Below are positions 25,425 through 36,703 of a stretch of DNA of 64,000 nt, one piece after another (the first letter of the stretch is position 1; each line of letters starts with the position of its first letter). The translations under genes were made by a program, and so were the position numbers. Under the pieces are notes generated by a model that was given only the letters and a program-made list of their open reading frames with translations, made no database searches and was not told the origin of the DNA. This DNA comes from Opisthorchis felineus (lineage: Eukaryota > Platyhelminthes > Trematoda > Opisthorchiida > Opisthorchiidae). The DNA lies in the NCBI GenBank assembly GCA_004794785.1, contig SJOL01005652.1, positions 363,144 to 427,143 of the forward strand, in the 5' to 3' direction.

Positions 25425-25760
25425 GCTTCTTCCGGACTTAGTCGTCCGCACAGCGCAAAGACGACTGTTTACTGGGATCCAGTCCAGTAAGGCGCTTTCA
25501 GCTTTGGGGCTGAGTGGAACTCCCACACCGTAGATACCACGAGCCATTGCGTTAGGATCACCGGATACCGGAAGACTGAAATGCGGGACATCTGGGCTCG
25601 TCCAAAGCTGCTTGAGGAGCACGACCGAAGTGGATTCTTGTATGCGTGTTTCGGGGACACAACATACATCGATAGAGAGGGAAAGTAAGGTTTCAGCAAT
25701 GGATGCCTGTTGCCCAATTTGACATAGATTACGGACAATAAAGGCTGCAACATGGATCAG
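25410..25760 (-). pseudogene. RTE endonuclease N-terminal part
   Basis: Within the 345-codon frame 25410-26447, residues from about 232 onward read AAFIVRNLCQIGQQASIAETL, IDVCCVPETRIQ (metal-binding Glu) and SALLDWIPVNSRLCAVR. The frame then jumps to the LSPEEAQ segment of the next reading frame. The middle of the domain, which should carry the GDxN catalytic motif (about 60-70 residues), is missing. The upstream 230 codons of this frame are proline- and serine-rich, include the tandem repeat and may not be real protein. Confidence 0.85.
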
Positions 25761-25969
25761 ATCTTTTGACGTTAGTAGGTGATTATTTTGGTTTATTTTT
25801 CTGGGCGATGGTTGAGACCCGAGACAGTCGCTAGGGGGTTGGCAGGCAGGTTGATTGCACTGCATTGTACGATGGGTTTGGAGTGAGTGAGGGAGAAGGC
25901 CGGTGAGCGAATAGCTGCAAGGGAAATTGATACTTCCCGGTTGCCCAGGCCGAGGAAGAGGGTGTAGTT

Positions 25970-26175
25970 GAGGCACCCCACCTTGAGCCTTTGACTCAAA
26001 AGTCTGACCCACAAGGCAGTGGAAGGATGTAGGGTTTTGTGCGGGGACCCAGCCCCTAGCCTCTGACTCCAGAGTCTGGACCGCGAGACAGCGGTTGTTA
26101 GAGTTTTCTTGGGGGACCCTTCCCGCAGCCAATGACTCAATAGTCTGACCTACTTGGCTGTAGGGGGCCGGCCTG
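25970..26175 (-). repeat. Three-copy tandem repeat, about 70-bp unit, in the RTE 5' region
   Basis: The core GACTC(A/C)(A/G)(A/T)AGTCTG(A/G)CC recurs at 25993, 26065 and 26134 (spacing 72 and 69). Each copy is preceded by GGGACCC/GGCACCC-type sequence and followed by a CA/GCGGTGG-like stretch. On the element's strand the copies read VGQTIESLAAGRVP, VQTLESEARGWVP and VGQTFESKAQGGVP. Tandem promoter-like units in 5' regions are known from other non-LTR elements. That role here is inference. Confidence 0.75.
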
Positions 26176-26689
26176 GCCCGGGGGCGCATGGAGTAGGGCA
26201 TTACTGTCTCACTCCTTATGCGGCTGCGCACAGCAGGTGTCTTTTGAGCAGCACCGGGCTCTTTGGTTTTAAAAGTATTTCGACCGTATTGAATAATGCA
26301 CCGGCGGTCACGGTCAACGTTGGGCGATCGGAGTATACGGTTTTTGGGGCCGACCTTTTCTAACCCGTCCTTGGGGGAATTCAGCGTCGCTGCTTCTATA
26401 AATATGGACATGCTGGTCGTCTGGGGGAAACACCTTACTGCATTCACACTCCTATCGCCGAGGACAGTACGACTTTACCTGCAGACCGCCTCGTAGTACG
26501 ATTACTCGCAGTGAGGGGACTCGCTGTTCTTCGTCGGGCTGCTCCCCGTTGGCCTTCCTGGCATGGTTGAACCTTTAGGAACTGAGTTCCAGCCAGTGTA
26601 GCCCGCAGGATCATTGTAGCACAGAAGCCCGACCACCACGACAAGGTGACAGCTTTGGGTCGGGACGATGAACAGTTCCTGTTTTGACT

Positions 26690-27235
26690 GGGATGTTGGA
26701 GTCTTTGGGTTTCGTTGCGTGAAGCGCGCTACAAGGTTCTTAGTCTCCTCTGCAGCTGCTGTTCGGAGTAAAGCGGTCAGAACCAAAACAAACAAATTGT
26801 TATTTGTCATCCCCTCTCCCTTAGACTCTAGAAGCGCTTTTCTGAAAGCATCAGAAAAATATTCTGCTTAACCGTGGGACTGCAGATAATAGAGTGGGTA
26901 GTGTATGTAACGAATGCAACCGTCAGTGCAGCATTTTTCTAACTGGGGAGAAATAAACTGGGTGCCATTTCCTTAAACTTTAAGTTCTTGATATGCAAAC
27001 TGACTGAACAAACGGTTGAGGGCTGCAGTCGCGTTGGTAGCGTTTGGGTGCCTCATGGAGAAACCATCAAGCCACTTCAAATATGTGTCAGTGAATAAAA
27101 GGCAGCTGATGCTATCAACGGAGCCAGCGAAACCAATGGGCGCTCTGGTTTCTGAGAGGATTCCAATGGATCTTTTTGGCTTTTTCGAAGCTCGCGGGCA
27201 TCGTGAGCAGCATATGACCATATCTTCGATTTGAG
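26690..27235 (-). mobile_element. Ty3/gypsy integrase relic
   Basis: The minus-strand frame 26973-27221 reads CCSRCPRASKKPK (end of the zinc-binding and linker part), then IGFAGSVDSISCLLFTDTYLKW (first catalytic Asp strand) and TAALNRLFSQF. After a stop it continues in register with NGTQFISPQLEKCC (the DNGTQF box with the Asp changed), IRYIHYPLYYLQSHG and AEYFSDAFRKALLESKGEG (catalytic Glu region). These are the D, D and E regions of a retroviral-type integrase in order and spacing. It ends near 26690, where RTE copy B begins. Confidence 0.85.
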
Positions 27236-29354
27236 CATCAATACCCTTTCTATGCTTCCATTCAACGGGTCCCAGAATGAAGCTATCTGGGAGCTATCGG
27301 TCTCAGTGCCGAAGGGATGATAACTCGACTCGAAAGAATAGATATGACTAGAAGGTTAACAGAGTGTTATAACTCGCCCAAAATGGTGGGTTGAGCGACT
27401 TTTCAGTGCATAAGGTATAACCTGTTGCATAGTTTGTGCTTAATGGAATTTCCTATTGTGTCTGCTGTAACGGGGATGGCGCGAATTGTATTTGTGAAGA
27501 CACTTCACGTCGTCCCCAGTCGTCACGTATGCTATGACAATATTCTCATCTAGTGTACATTGTATATTCATCGAATGCTGTATCTCTATTTACCCGAATT
27601 CGGACTGAGAATTAGTTTTTGTTCTAGTATTTTTAGATACAGTGTGATCGCTTACCTCATGACGTGTCCATGACTTCACACTGTAGGTCGCGGGTTATCC
27701 CCTGATGCGTTTCTTGCCGTCTTAGGCATGATGTTTAGAGGGTGCTGACATATTTTCCATCACGTAGCTTCAGAACTCAAACAGTTATTTGAATCCGTGT
27801 CCAACTGAAAACTAGCTAGCACTGTGTATCCCCTAGTTCACTGTAAGTCAAATGTGGACATAACAACAAGATATTTAGTGTTACTCACAGAATACGGCGT
27901 GTTCTGCGGTCGATTGCTCATGCCTTTGAAATCTCCGTCTGGAAGTTCGTCTTCAACATACTCCTTCCTTGTAACCTTGGCCTTGACTTTCACATAACCA
28001 ATGTTGTTTAAATGAACAAAAACCGAGTTCGAAGCGCCCCAATTCTAACATACTGACTGGCTCTATTCAGCGGTTACTCTCATTGAAGTATCTCTGTTCG
28101 GGACGATTTCACTTCGGTCCATTAACGTGGTCCATGTCCGGGTCTCGTGGTATCTAAATCATGGCCATGTCACGTTTAAGGTTTAACGGGAGTAAGCATT
28201 CTGTCGTCGTTTGCTGTATGGTCATCCCCTGGTCTTGCTCCATCTTGCTTACCACCACCACTTAAGACCGCAAACGAGAAGTAAATATTTAAACTGATCT
28301 GCTGTGATTGATCCAAGTAAAAATGTTCTAAATCGCTATTTAGTGGACTTACATAAGTGACGAACTGTCGGTGGTATCCTTTTAACTGAAGTCCCATGTT
28401 TTCTTGGGAAGGATAAAGTTGACGAATTTGTCATCTGAAGATGACAGCACCAAGTTTGTACCGTCTTGGCCGGAAAACTACACTCGAAATCCAAAAAAAT
28501 GTCACTCGTGGCATGCGTTGAAGGTTCGGACAGTGGGGATCGACAGAAAGTGCGAAATGCTATCACACACCATCAACGGACAGCTTGGCCGGTGCTGTAG
28601 CTTTGTTCGCTATACACAAACGTTGAGCAGGCAATCCCATTAACTTGAGGTGCTGCTATATCATGGGTTTTATATCTTCATCTAGCATGATTACACCTTA
28701 AAACGTCCATCGCCAGGATTGCTTTGACTATACCATTTTCCGTTACGCTTCGGCCAACAGACATTGGAGTTGGGGGAGATGCCAGCTGTTCAGCGCACCA
28801 GCATGGCATCCCAGAATCAGGACGTGCTCTAAGTGTTCGTACACCAAATGGCTCCAGAGCCCAACGCGGAGTTGGAGCTGGATTGATCTGACGATAGCAT
28901 GAATCAGTATGTTGGTTCTGTTCATTACTTGTGCGGGCGCGGCACATTTTCGCCAAGCTATTGCAGAGTTGTTTGCGCCTTTCAAGCAACCGATGGCAGG
29001 CAAGACAAGAAACTTGGTTGTTTTTGCCCCTGGCTGCCGCCTCAAGACATGACGAATGTGACACACCCAGCTGGCTAGCTTCAAGTCGAACGCATCAAAT
29101 AGAATGTATAAGGACCGGAGTGGGAAACCCCAACCTAGCTACTTACTGAGAGAAACCTATGGAATGACTCCATGGGACACCCATGATCAGTACTGTAATG
29201 TAATATGGTGGGAGGTGCGTCAGGAACCTGAAAACGGACGGGAATGAGAACAACTTGCAACACTATTTGGCCTAAACCGACGGACAGTCAGTAATTGGGT
29301 AAAAGTTTAGAAGAGTGAGGAACATGATATGGACGTCACCAACTTCATCAAATA
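27236..29354. other. Intergenic stretch, no gene recognised
   Basis: Minus-strand frames at 28678-29084 (128 and 113 codons, overlapping) match nothing I know. No exon chain or repeat was recognised. Confidence 0.4.
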
Positions 29355-29605
29355 AAATGGATGGGGACCCCGGGACTCAACTAAACTATTGTTAATGACA
29401 CTGCTAGATATGGTCCAATCGTGCAGTCAGTGGTGCTCGTGCATCAGAGATATCGTCTTCAATGCACAGCTGTCCGATAACCGAACGAAATGAACATGCC
29501 ATCGTCTCCAATGCTTGGCCATATCTCCCACACTCCTATTCTCCGGTGATCGAAACTGTAGCAGCTGAAACATGCCCTTGGTACCTAGTTTATAGCTGAT
29601 AAACT
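29355..29605 (+). mobile_element. RTE 3' end, copy C, same subfamily as copy B
   Basis: From GGATGGGGACCCCGGGACTCAA at about 29359 to TTTATAGCTGATAAA near 29600, the plus strand matches the reverse complement of 22937-23190. This covers the last codons (GCAGTCAGTGG...) and the whole 3' untranslated region (GATCGAAACTGTAGCAGCTG). Only the 3' end is clear; upstream sequence is too diverged to assign. The CAAT-type tail is reduced to a single CATTGAA. Confidence 0.8.
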
Positions 29606-30419
29606 GCATTGAACTGGTCTTCATCATGAAATGGATGCGTACTGCAGCTCCCTGAATGGTGAATATCGGGAGAATTCGAACAAATACGGTGCACCGTGCA
29701 GCAGACAATAAGTCGGCGCTCTCACGCGCGTCAGCATATTTGACTGTGTCCCTGTACATACGTTTGCCGTTGCAGCCGGCGTCTTACTTACGCCAGTTCT
29801 GTTCGTATTTGACCATTGTTGTTTCTTCTACTGGGCTGCTGCGCTGTCTGAATGTTGCGGAGATAAAAAAAAAACAAGTGGCTGGGAAATTGCTATATGT
29901 AGTTTCAAGTGATTGACGAGAACAAACCAAAAACAATGCACTATTTGAATAAGCAGTACACACAGTCAAGCACGAACAGGATTTAAATTGACACGACACC
30001 GGGTGTCTCAGCGAATGGACCCACAGGTGGATCCAGACATACAAGGATGGGTGCACGTGAGAGCTCACGACTTGTTGTCCGCTACATCTCCCTGTGCAGG
30101 GAGATACTCGCTGACGGTAGGATTTCTTTGTGGGCCCAACACAAAGCGCTGGATCGGTATCTAATTCCGTCTGGAATGCCCAGTTTCACAAGCCATTTTA
30201 CGGTTGTCTTCATGGTCTCCTTTGGGTGCTCCTGCTGTGTAGTTAGAAAGTATCTAACAAGACATCATTTGGGAAGTCATTTTTGTGTAGCGTGGCCTGG
30301 TATGGTTGACGTAACACATTTGCTTGTTGTTTCCAACCTTCAGTTCATATATTAAACCTCCTAGGCGAAAGTTACGATATCATGGACCCAGCTTCACTTA
30401 TGGTCTTTAAAGATAAGCA
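29606..30419. other. Intergenic stretch, unassigned
   Basis: Contains a poly-A run near 29866 and an unrecognised plus-strand frame (30047-30355). No host gene seen. Confidence 0.35.
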
Positions 30420-30680
30420 TACAGACTGGACAGCCGGACCGGCTTGAACGTACCGGTCAATTATTCTGTCTGTCCGTCTAACTGGGAATGGTATGCTGAA
30501 CTCCGAATGTGTTTGATAACGGAATATTAGCAAAACTCAAAATGGGCACATAGTGAACCGAAGGCCATTGTCTCTGGAGAACCGAATTGTGAAAATCGAT
30601 TTAAACGAATTGGTTGCGGTGGTCGAAGTTGCGCACCATATTTCTGGCCATTTTGAATAGGCTTTGACAACCACATGGTG
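30420..30680 (-). pseudogene. Gypsy integrase core, decayed
   Basis: Two frames together cover the catalytic core: VVVKAYSKWPEIW and SIFTIRFSRDNG in one, FSQFGSPETMAFG and IKHIRSSAYHSQLDGQTE in the other. The D(35)E-type signature is present in outline, but the first Asp is Lys. Confidence 0.8.
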
Positions 30681-31102
30681 GCTGGTTCCGTAAATATGCC
30701 GGGCAAAATCAGTATGTATAGGAAGCCACGTACTCTGTGGAGTTCACCAGGATTTCAGTTCACACTTAGCAGGTCACTTTGAGGCCATGATGCATTGATG
30801 ACACATGCGGACAAACTGATTTCTGGATGTTCACTATGCAATTGTTTTGTAACTTTGTCTGTCTTGCGTTGTTTTATGTACGATCACATGATCATATGGC
30901 ATCATAAACCTTCAATTACCATGGGTGCAGATCTTCGCCTCCTGAACTGCTCAATGAGATTTTCAGTGAAAATACCTCAATGCACCTTAGTTCTGGATCT
31001 CTTGTTGTTTAGGCCCTGACGGCATCTGCGACAACACACAGACGTGTGAAACGCATATCGAACACCATAGTCTGGGCTGATAGAAGAAACAACCAAATCC
31101 TC

Positions 31103-31348
31103 TTATGATGTTTTGGCTGTGAAGTCGGCCATCAATCCTGATAACGCTTTCGCGTACCCGAGACATGATGGTCTTTTAAACCTTAGTTCAAAATTGTACG
31201 CGATTAGTGTTGCAGCCCTTCTTTGGAACCTATTGGCTGTGTGCACCAGCATGCCGGTTTTGGTGCCGGAGATTGATAACTGACTTGTGATCAATGTGCA
31301 ACGTATATTGTCAACCAAGAAGCACCTGATGAAACTCTGTGACGACAA
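31103..31348 (-). pseudogene. Gypsy RNase H region
   Basis: An 81-codon frame whose LVDNIRCTLITSQLSISGTK aligns by pattern with the FTLxTDHKPLxxIFGTK block, followed by GMLVHTANRFQRRAATL and LGYAKALSGLMADFTAKT (the ANRLQRWA and HADALSRL blocks). The Asp of TDHKPL is lost. Confidence 0.82.
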
Positions 31349-31819
31349 ACACGAGAGCTAATGCACCTTTTCCGATCTGACTGTGATTCCTTTCCGCTGC
31401 AGTTAATGCACGTGAAACGCACATAATGGCTTTATGGTCACCATTGAAGAACCGATGCCGTTCTGTAAGGCATCAGCGGCAAAAATGATAGGTCCCGCAG
31501 GGTTATGGTGTGTAAGCAGTAGGCCATAAGCTAGTACATTTTTTATTTATCACTAGCGTTTCGGTATTTCTGAGTTTGCGTCTTTCGATAAGACGGCGTC
31601 GATGGATGCCTCTACTTTATGCATATCTAGAACAAAATTAAGGTAGTACTTGAATATATCAAGAAATTATTGTAAAGGCGTTTTGGCATGCGGTTGTGGT
31701 ATATGGCTGATAGGTGCTTCCAGGTGACGACCGGTCGTGTCTATCATGGAACCGATATACGCGATACCGAAAAGCATTAACAAACACCTAAATAATTTGG
31801 TTCGGTGAGCATTGGGCTC

Positions 31820-32215
31820 ACAATGATGATATCATCATGATAGGCCATTGCAAATGGTTATTCTGTCGACCTCATGCCCATCACCTGGTCGAATATAGCT
31901 GACGCACACTTCACCCCAAACGGCAGCCGATTTTAGCGATAGAGACCAAGATTCATGTTTATTGTAAGTGATTTCTTGGAGCACTCGTCAACCACAAATT
32001 GTAAATTTGCTTAAGGAAATTTAATTTTAGGGAAAAATTTTCCCCAGTTTATTTTTCCAAACAAACCGATATCGAGTACTGATGAGTTTTTGTTGAGCTC
32101 AAATGAAAAATTCGCGCAGATGCGCTATTCACTGTTTACCTTTCTGACAACCACTTTGGGGGTTGCCCATGATGCCAGAGATAGCGTCCTCCCTTTCCAG
32201 TCAGGTGAGTTCGGT
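31820..32215 (-). pseudogene. Gypsy reverse transcriptase palm region, decayed
   Basis: KINWGKFFPKIKFP, LQFVVDECSKKSLTINMN, LGLYR, RLPFGVKCASAIFDQVMG and AYHDDIIIVS occur in the right order. YLDD is changed to YHDD but both Asp remain. In-frame stops interrupt at least three places. Confidence 0.85.
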
Positions 32216-33253
32216 GTTCACTGCACATATGGTATCGGTCGTTTGGGACAAAAAGTCGGATATACACCACAACGAGTGTAGAAAACTGTTTCGGTTATGG
32301 AACAAAAACCGATATCATTTTAAAAAGTGGACATTTCATTTCAAAATTGTGACAAGTTCTGCAGTGTTTTCAAGCTACCAATGAAACTGAACACAAGAAT
32401 TCCACAGTATGCGGAATTCGGTTATCTGATGCGTCACAAAAAGCTGCAAAATGGTACATCCCATAAACGTGGTTGGGCTAACCAGTTGCCACCTAATAAA
32501 TTTCTGTGATCGCTGTTGGTAGTAAATACCATTCTATATGACTCATTTTATGGCAATTCCGACAAACATGGTTACAGAAGGGGTGAAATCGGACAAAACT
32601 CCATTGTATGCAGTGTTAACACGTGAATGGATGTTGCGAGCGCTTCAGACAACCACGACTTGTATAGGTTGTAGCAAAGTGTCCTGTTACTTGATTGACT
32701 ATTGATACCCCATTGAAATGTGGCATACTTTCCAGGTTTGTTAGTCGTGCTTCAGATTCACAAGTTGCAAGTATTCAGGTCTGGGGTCTTGAACTGATGG
32801 ATCCACGGTAGCGTTTGGTTTTGCACTAGACGGGTTCTGGTATCTGGCTTATCTGGGAACGTGGATCCTTTCACAAATATCAACGATTTGATTTGCGAGG
32901 GGGTTAGCTGATTAAGTTGGAGACATCCGAACCCCCGAATAACTCTTCCGACCTATGTGACGATACCTTCTGTTGACTGCCTTGAAATTTTCAACCAGTT
33001 ATACCGACAGACCTTTTTCACCAAAGACGTACCCCAACGTGTCCGTCAGATTGAAGTCACGCGGATGTGATTCCACTACTGAGCACTAAATTTCTGCATC
33101 CGTGAGCTTATTTTACTGGGATCATCCGGAGCCACAATGTTGACCAGAGAAATATCCTCATAAGGCTGATACCAAGTAGCGAATGTGAAGCCATTATCTG
33201 GATTTTAGTGAAACTAGTGAATTCCTGAAACAAGTGAATCCATCAGTCGGGGT

Positions 33254-33607
33254 TCAGAACTGTGCCCTGTGAGCACCGTGAAAAGCTTTGTTTTGACCTG
33301 CTGATTGTCCTGGACTAATATATTCCCTTACCGGATAGGTTGTTGCTACTACTTCAGTAGTTCCGCGATTGCTAACTCGGTCATCTCCGTTATGTAGTTT
33401 TGGTTCATTTTTGTATTTCCCTGGGTCACTTTCGTCAGTCTCATCATAACTGCGTACACCAATTTCCCCACCGGTTTTACTTCCCTCTGAACCCGTCACA
33501 AAACCCAGCAACGAAGTAGTCACAACGCACCGCAGTACGATGTTGCAGCAAGTCAGGACACGGACACACTCAATCGGAATACGACATTGAACGAACGGAT
33601 ATTGCAC
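33254..33607 (-). CDS. Hypothetical small protein, possibly secreted, unproven
   Basis: A 117-codon frame with an N-terminal hydrophobic stretch at about residues 19-38 (LTCCNIVLRCVVTTSLLGFV) that could act as a signal peptide or membrane anchor. It is followed by a polar Asp/Glu/Gly-rich part. I do not recognise it. No splice sites, polyadenylation signal or homologous copy in the window supports it, and a random frame of this length is possible in such DNA. Confidence 0.2.
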   Translation of the reverse strand: MQYPFVQCRIPIECVRVLTCCNIVLRCVVTTSLLGFVTGSEGSKTGGEIGVRSYDETDESDPGKYKNEPKLHNGDDRVSNRGTTEVVATTYPVREYISPGQSAGQNKAFHGAHRAQF

Positions 33608-34465
33608 ACTACGGACGCGTCAGTATTGGTTGCTACACGGTCTGGAATCTCCCCATACCTAAACCGAGTCATCGATTACCTATCTGGCTAGTCGCAATAA
33701 ACAGCTAATCTGGCTGTCATTACAATACGACTTACTAGATTTAGGCGTTACTTGGTGGCGTCTGGATTGGTGCAGTCAGAAAGTAGCACTTGTAAGCGTC
33801 ATCACAATCATATTATGCTGACAGGTTTATTGTAATGCAGATACGAAGCAGTACATCCCGTTAGCATGCCACTACTCCACTTTAGCTGTCTGCTACGTTC
33901 GGTTTTCCACTGCCATATCTGTGTTCTTAGAGTCTAGGCCTCATTTTTTGTTTGTGTGTTGATAGATTACACTGGCACTGTTGTTCGAAGTGCAGTTGGA
34001 ATTTAAAGGTCGTGAGATGATCTTTGAAATCCAGGCTGATTAGATGATGCTTCAAAAAAAAGCACATCTGTTTAGGCACACACTGAACGTCCATAGGACA
34101 CCATTAACCGATACGGCTGAAAGTTTGACGAACCTGGCGACTTATTCACTCGGCCTGAAGAAGTTTTTGTATCAACGACTAAATGTTTGCAAGCGGTAAG
34201 TTTGCAGATTGTTCATCAAAACTTTCCGAAAGGATTAGAGTTTGCTTCCAGTTTAAAAAAAATTTTGTATGTCACATATGATGGCGTAAATGATCCGAAG
34301 TCTGTCTGGAACATCTAAACATCTGTGACGTTAAGATTTTTACAGGAAGTTATAGAGAGAGATGTTCAATCTAGCAAATTTCTATTGCATACAAGATTTG
34401 CCAAGGTATGGCATATGACTCGAGTGCATTTCGTGGTGTAGGAAACTAAGTAAAGTTTTACTTTC

Positions 34466-34528
34466 CCCATCATCATCATCATCGATAGCATAACATCAAT
34501 GTTCAATACTGACGCCTCGCCGCCGTAC
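34466..34528 (-). mobile_element. 3' end of a non-LTR element with (GAT)n tail
   Basis: Inverse match of 5876-5935: TACGGCGGCGAGGCGTCAG on the minus strand, then TTGAACATTGATGTTATG and a (GAT)5 tail. Only this terminal block is shared. Confidence 0.55.
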
Positions 34529-36556
34529 AACCGTGGTTCATTTAAAAGCCTTATGGTGAAGAAAAGAATAAACGTGAGCGAGGAATGAACTTAGTACTAA
34601 CCTCCAGACACTCATTCAGGCAATCTGGATAGAAAGTGACTACAAGAAAGCCATTGGCATCTATTAGCAGCCATATCTTGCAACGTCCCCGACCGGGCAC
34701 ATGGGGAATCACGCTGTCCCCATCCTAGAAGGCGAGTCGCAGCGACCACACTCCGATTCGTCATCTCTTTCGTACCCATTTTACTTTAGGTTTCGTCATT
34801 TCAATTTGTCCCTTAAATCCTCTTGAGCTGATTGTCATGCGTTTTGATAAGCAATGGAGGAATCCTGTGATTCACTAACCACGCCTGCGCTTCATCACGA
34901 GATGTCAGAAACGTATAATTTTGCTCTTGTGTTTTAATCCAATCCCGAGCTATACTTCAGGACTTTGGTTATGAATAAAGTAGTTTTCTCTCCCAATGTT
35001 CTGACTAAACGGACTTTGGCACGCATTTGTGCCCTTTCCAGATATAGACTCTATGACCAGTTTCCTACAGTCCATTCGGTACATTCACATCACGTTCAGT
35101 TTTAGTTTACAGTATCTTTGGAAAAAAATATCTATAAATGTATTGACCGTCATCATCTTTGCGACTCAAGCCACCAATATCCTTCTTGATAACAAAGTAG
35201 CTTACTATAATATGAGTATGTTTTCCAAAATCTGGAGTAGTGACTTTTGTTGCTGACCTCACAAACCTATTCACCGTGGATATGTCGAATAAACCTGAAC
35301 ACGACAAACCTTCCCATTGGTCCCTCTTATTCGAATTACGAGACAATAGGTATGATACCTAAAAAAGTAAACCCATTTTCCAATAACGCACTGAGAACGG
35401 TGACTACAGCAGAATCATTGATTGACTGTACAGAGTAGCTAGAGGCCTGAACTGCGATCTTGTTTGTCGGGTATTATAGTGTCCTGTAAGTGTGTTGTTC
35501 GGATGTTTAACTGCTTCGGTAGTTTCACAACCAAACACGGGTCTGGTTGTTGAGCTTCTTGCCTTTTTCACTTTTCTCACAGGCGTGTGATGTTTCTTTG
35601 TTACAGGAGACCCACTGGCAAACTCATGTTGTTCTGTTACTTTTGTGTGTGAATTGGCAGCGTAACAACCAGTGAACTGTATATTATTTGGCTCTCCTTT
35701 GTATCACGCCTTAGATGCGGTAGATGTTGTCAGCTAAACAAATCGGTACAAATAGAGAAGTGTGCGCACACATCAAATCTATTTGCTCTTTTGGTAACGT
35801 CAGTTTTACTTGCCCTTCTGGTTGGTTGACATACTACTTGCCACTTCGAATTTGTTTGCTTAGACCTCTGACTTTTTTGCGCAGCCTAATGTTCCCGATT
35901 TGGAGGGGTTCAAAACGCAGTTTGTTCATTTCTTGATTATGTCAAACATCGATTCCGGTAAGAAATGGCTTGAGATTAAAAAAAACTATACGCCAAACCT
36001 ATCCACAAATTATCGATTCATTTTCCATGCTACTCGATCTCGTCTACATGCAGCTTGTTACAGCACTGCGTTTTTACACACCAAGTTCCCCCAAATTCGA
36101 ATTAATGTGATGAAGGATGTTTTCTTATCCTTGACACTGAATAACGCAGATTATGGTTGGGTTGTTGGAACTGTTTGGCTAGTGGTTTCGTTCCGACTAC
36201 TGTCTGATTGATGCCAAACTCAATACAGACCCCTGAAGTTAACTTCCTATCACCAGTAATGATGCTCAACATGGAAACTCAGGTTTCTCGTTTGTTACTT
36301 CGTCCTGCGCTTCGAACACGTTTTAAACAACGTGTTAAGCTCGAATTTCACTGATGAATGCTGTTTTGGGACAAGGATAACTGAGGAATCGTAAGCACTA
36401 GGTTTTTCGTTATTCCATCGTTAACATCTTTGAGTCCATTATAAGTATCATCTTTGTGCCATTGCTTGTAAGTTTTGTTGTCTATTAATTTCTAGTCCTA
36501 TCTCACTTTTGAGTATGATAATATCGTCCCTCTGCTCTTTTGCTTTTTTTATATAG

Positions 36557-36703
36557 GGGTTCTTCCAAGCGAATATATCGTTTTTCCTCCTGATGCTTCT
36601 ACAAGTATTTGTATTTGAAGCTCTCGCCTACTTGAATCTACACTTCTTTGGAGTCGGTTGGTTTCGGATTGTTCTCTCGATTCTCTTATACACCGTGGCC
36701 CAA
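36557..36703 (+). CDS. Desaturase exon: transmembrane hairpin before box 1
   Basis: Acceptor TATATAG, donor CAA|GTAAGT, 49 codons in phase 0. It encodes a long hydrophobic stretch ([20 protein letters not shown]) and [18 protein letters not shown], corresponding to the first membrane hairpin of FADS enzymes. Confidence 0.9.

Larger units (their letters stand above)
22916..26680 (-). mobile_element. RTE-type non-LTR retrotransposon copy B, longest copy in the window
   Basis: The minus strand encodes, from high to low coordinates, an untranslated or divergent 5' part with a three-copy tandem repeat, an apurinic-type endonuclease (VRNLCQIGQQASIAETL near 25750, DVCCVPETRIQ, then DHMAISHRW near 25250), a linker, the reverse transcriptase, a C-terminal domain ending SRSQWHWC, a 3' untranslated region of about 140 bases and a (CAAT)6 tail. 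RTE-clade elements have this single endonuclease-RT layout and end in a short simple repeat rather than poly(A). Two in-frame-type deletions remove the endonuclease core and the RT block with VRQGCP, and several frameshifts occur. The 5' limit near 26680 is where gypsy integrase sequence takes over. Confidence 0.9.
30420..32510 (-). mobile_element. Ty3/gypsy pol relic: RT, RNase H and integrase in order
   Basis: Read on the minus strand, conserved pol blocks follow each other in the order typical of Ty3/gypsy. GNWLAQ near 32490 is followed by LEREDAISGI near 32190, KINWGKFF with LQFVVDECSKKSLTI and RLPFGVKCASAIFDQVM (RT fingers and palm, 32050-31870), and AYHDDIIIVS (catalytic box, about 31830). 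RNase H (31348-31103) and integrase (HHVVVKAYSKWPEI, FSQFGSPET, YHSQLDGQTE, 30680-30420) come next. Stops and frameshifts occur throughout, and the first integrase Asp is replaced by Lys in the VVVDAYSKW-type motif. LTRs were not found. The element is dead but long enough to classify with confidence. Confidence 0.88.
32511..36556. other. Intergenic or 5' intron of the desaturase
   Basis: The cytochrome b5-domain exons expected upstream of 36557 were looked for here and not found. The stretch contains a minus-strand 117-codon frame with a hydrophobic N-terminal part (33254-33607) and a non-LTR tail (34466-34528). Otherwise nothing was recognised. Confidence 0.4.

Noticed and set aside
28678..29084. 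Overlapping minus-strand frames with several Cys/His as a zinc-finger gag
   Set aside because: Cys/His spacing does not fit any knuckle or finger pattern.
35900..36211. Frame with GTAAG donor as an upstream desaturase exon
   Set aside because: The donor phase does not fit the phase-0 start at 36557 and the translation has no cytochrome b5 or linker features.
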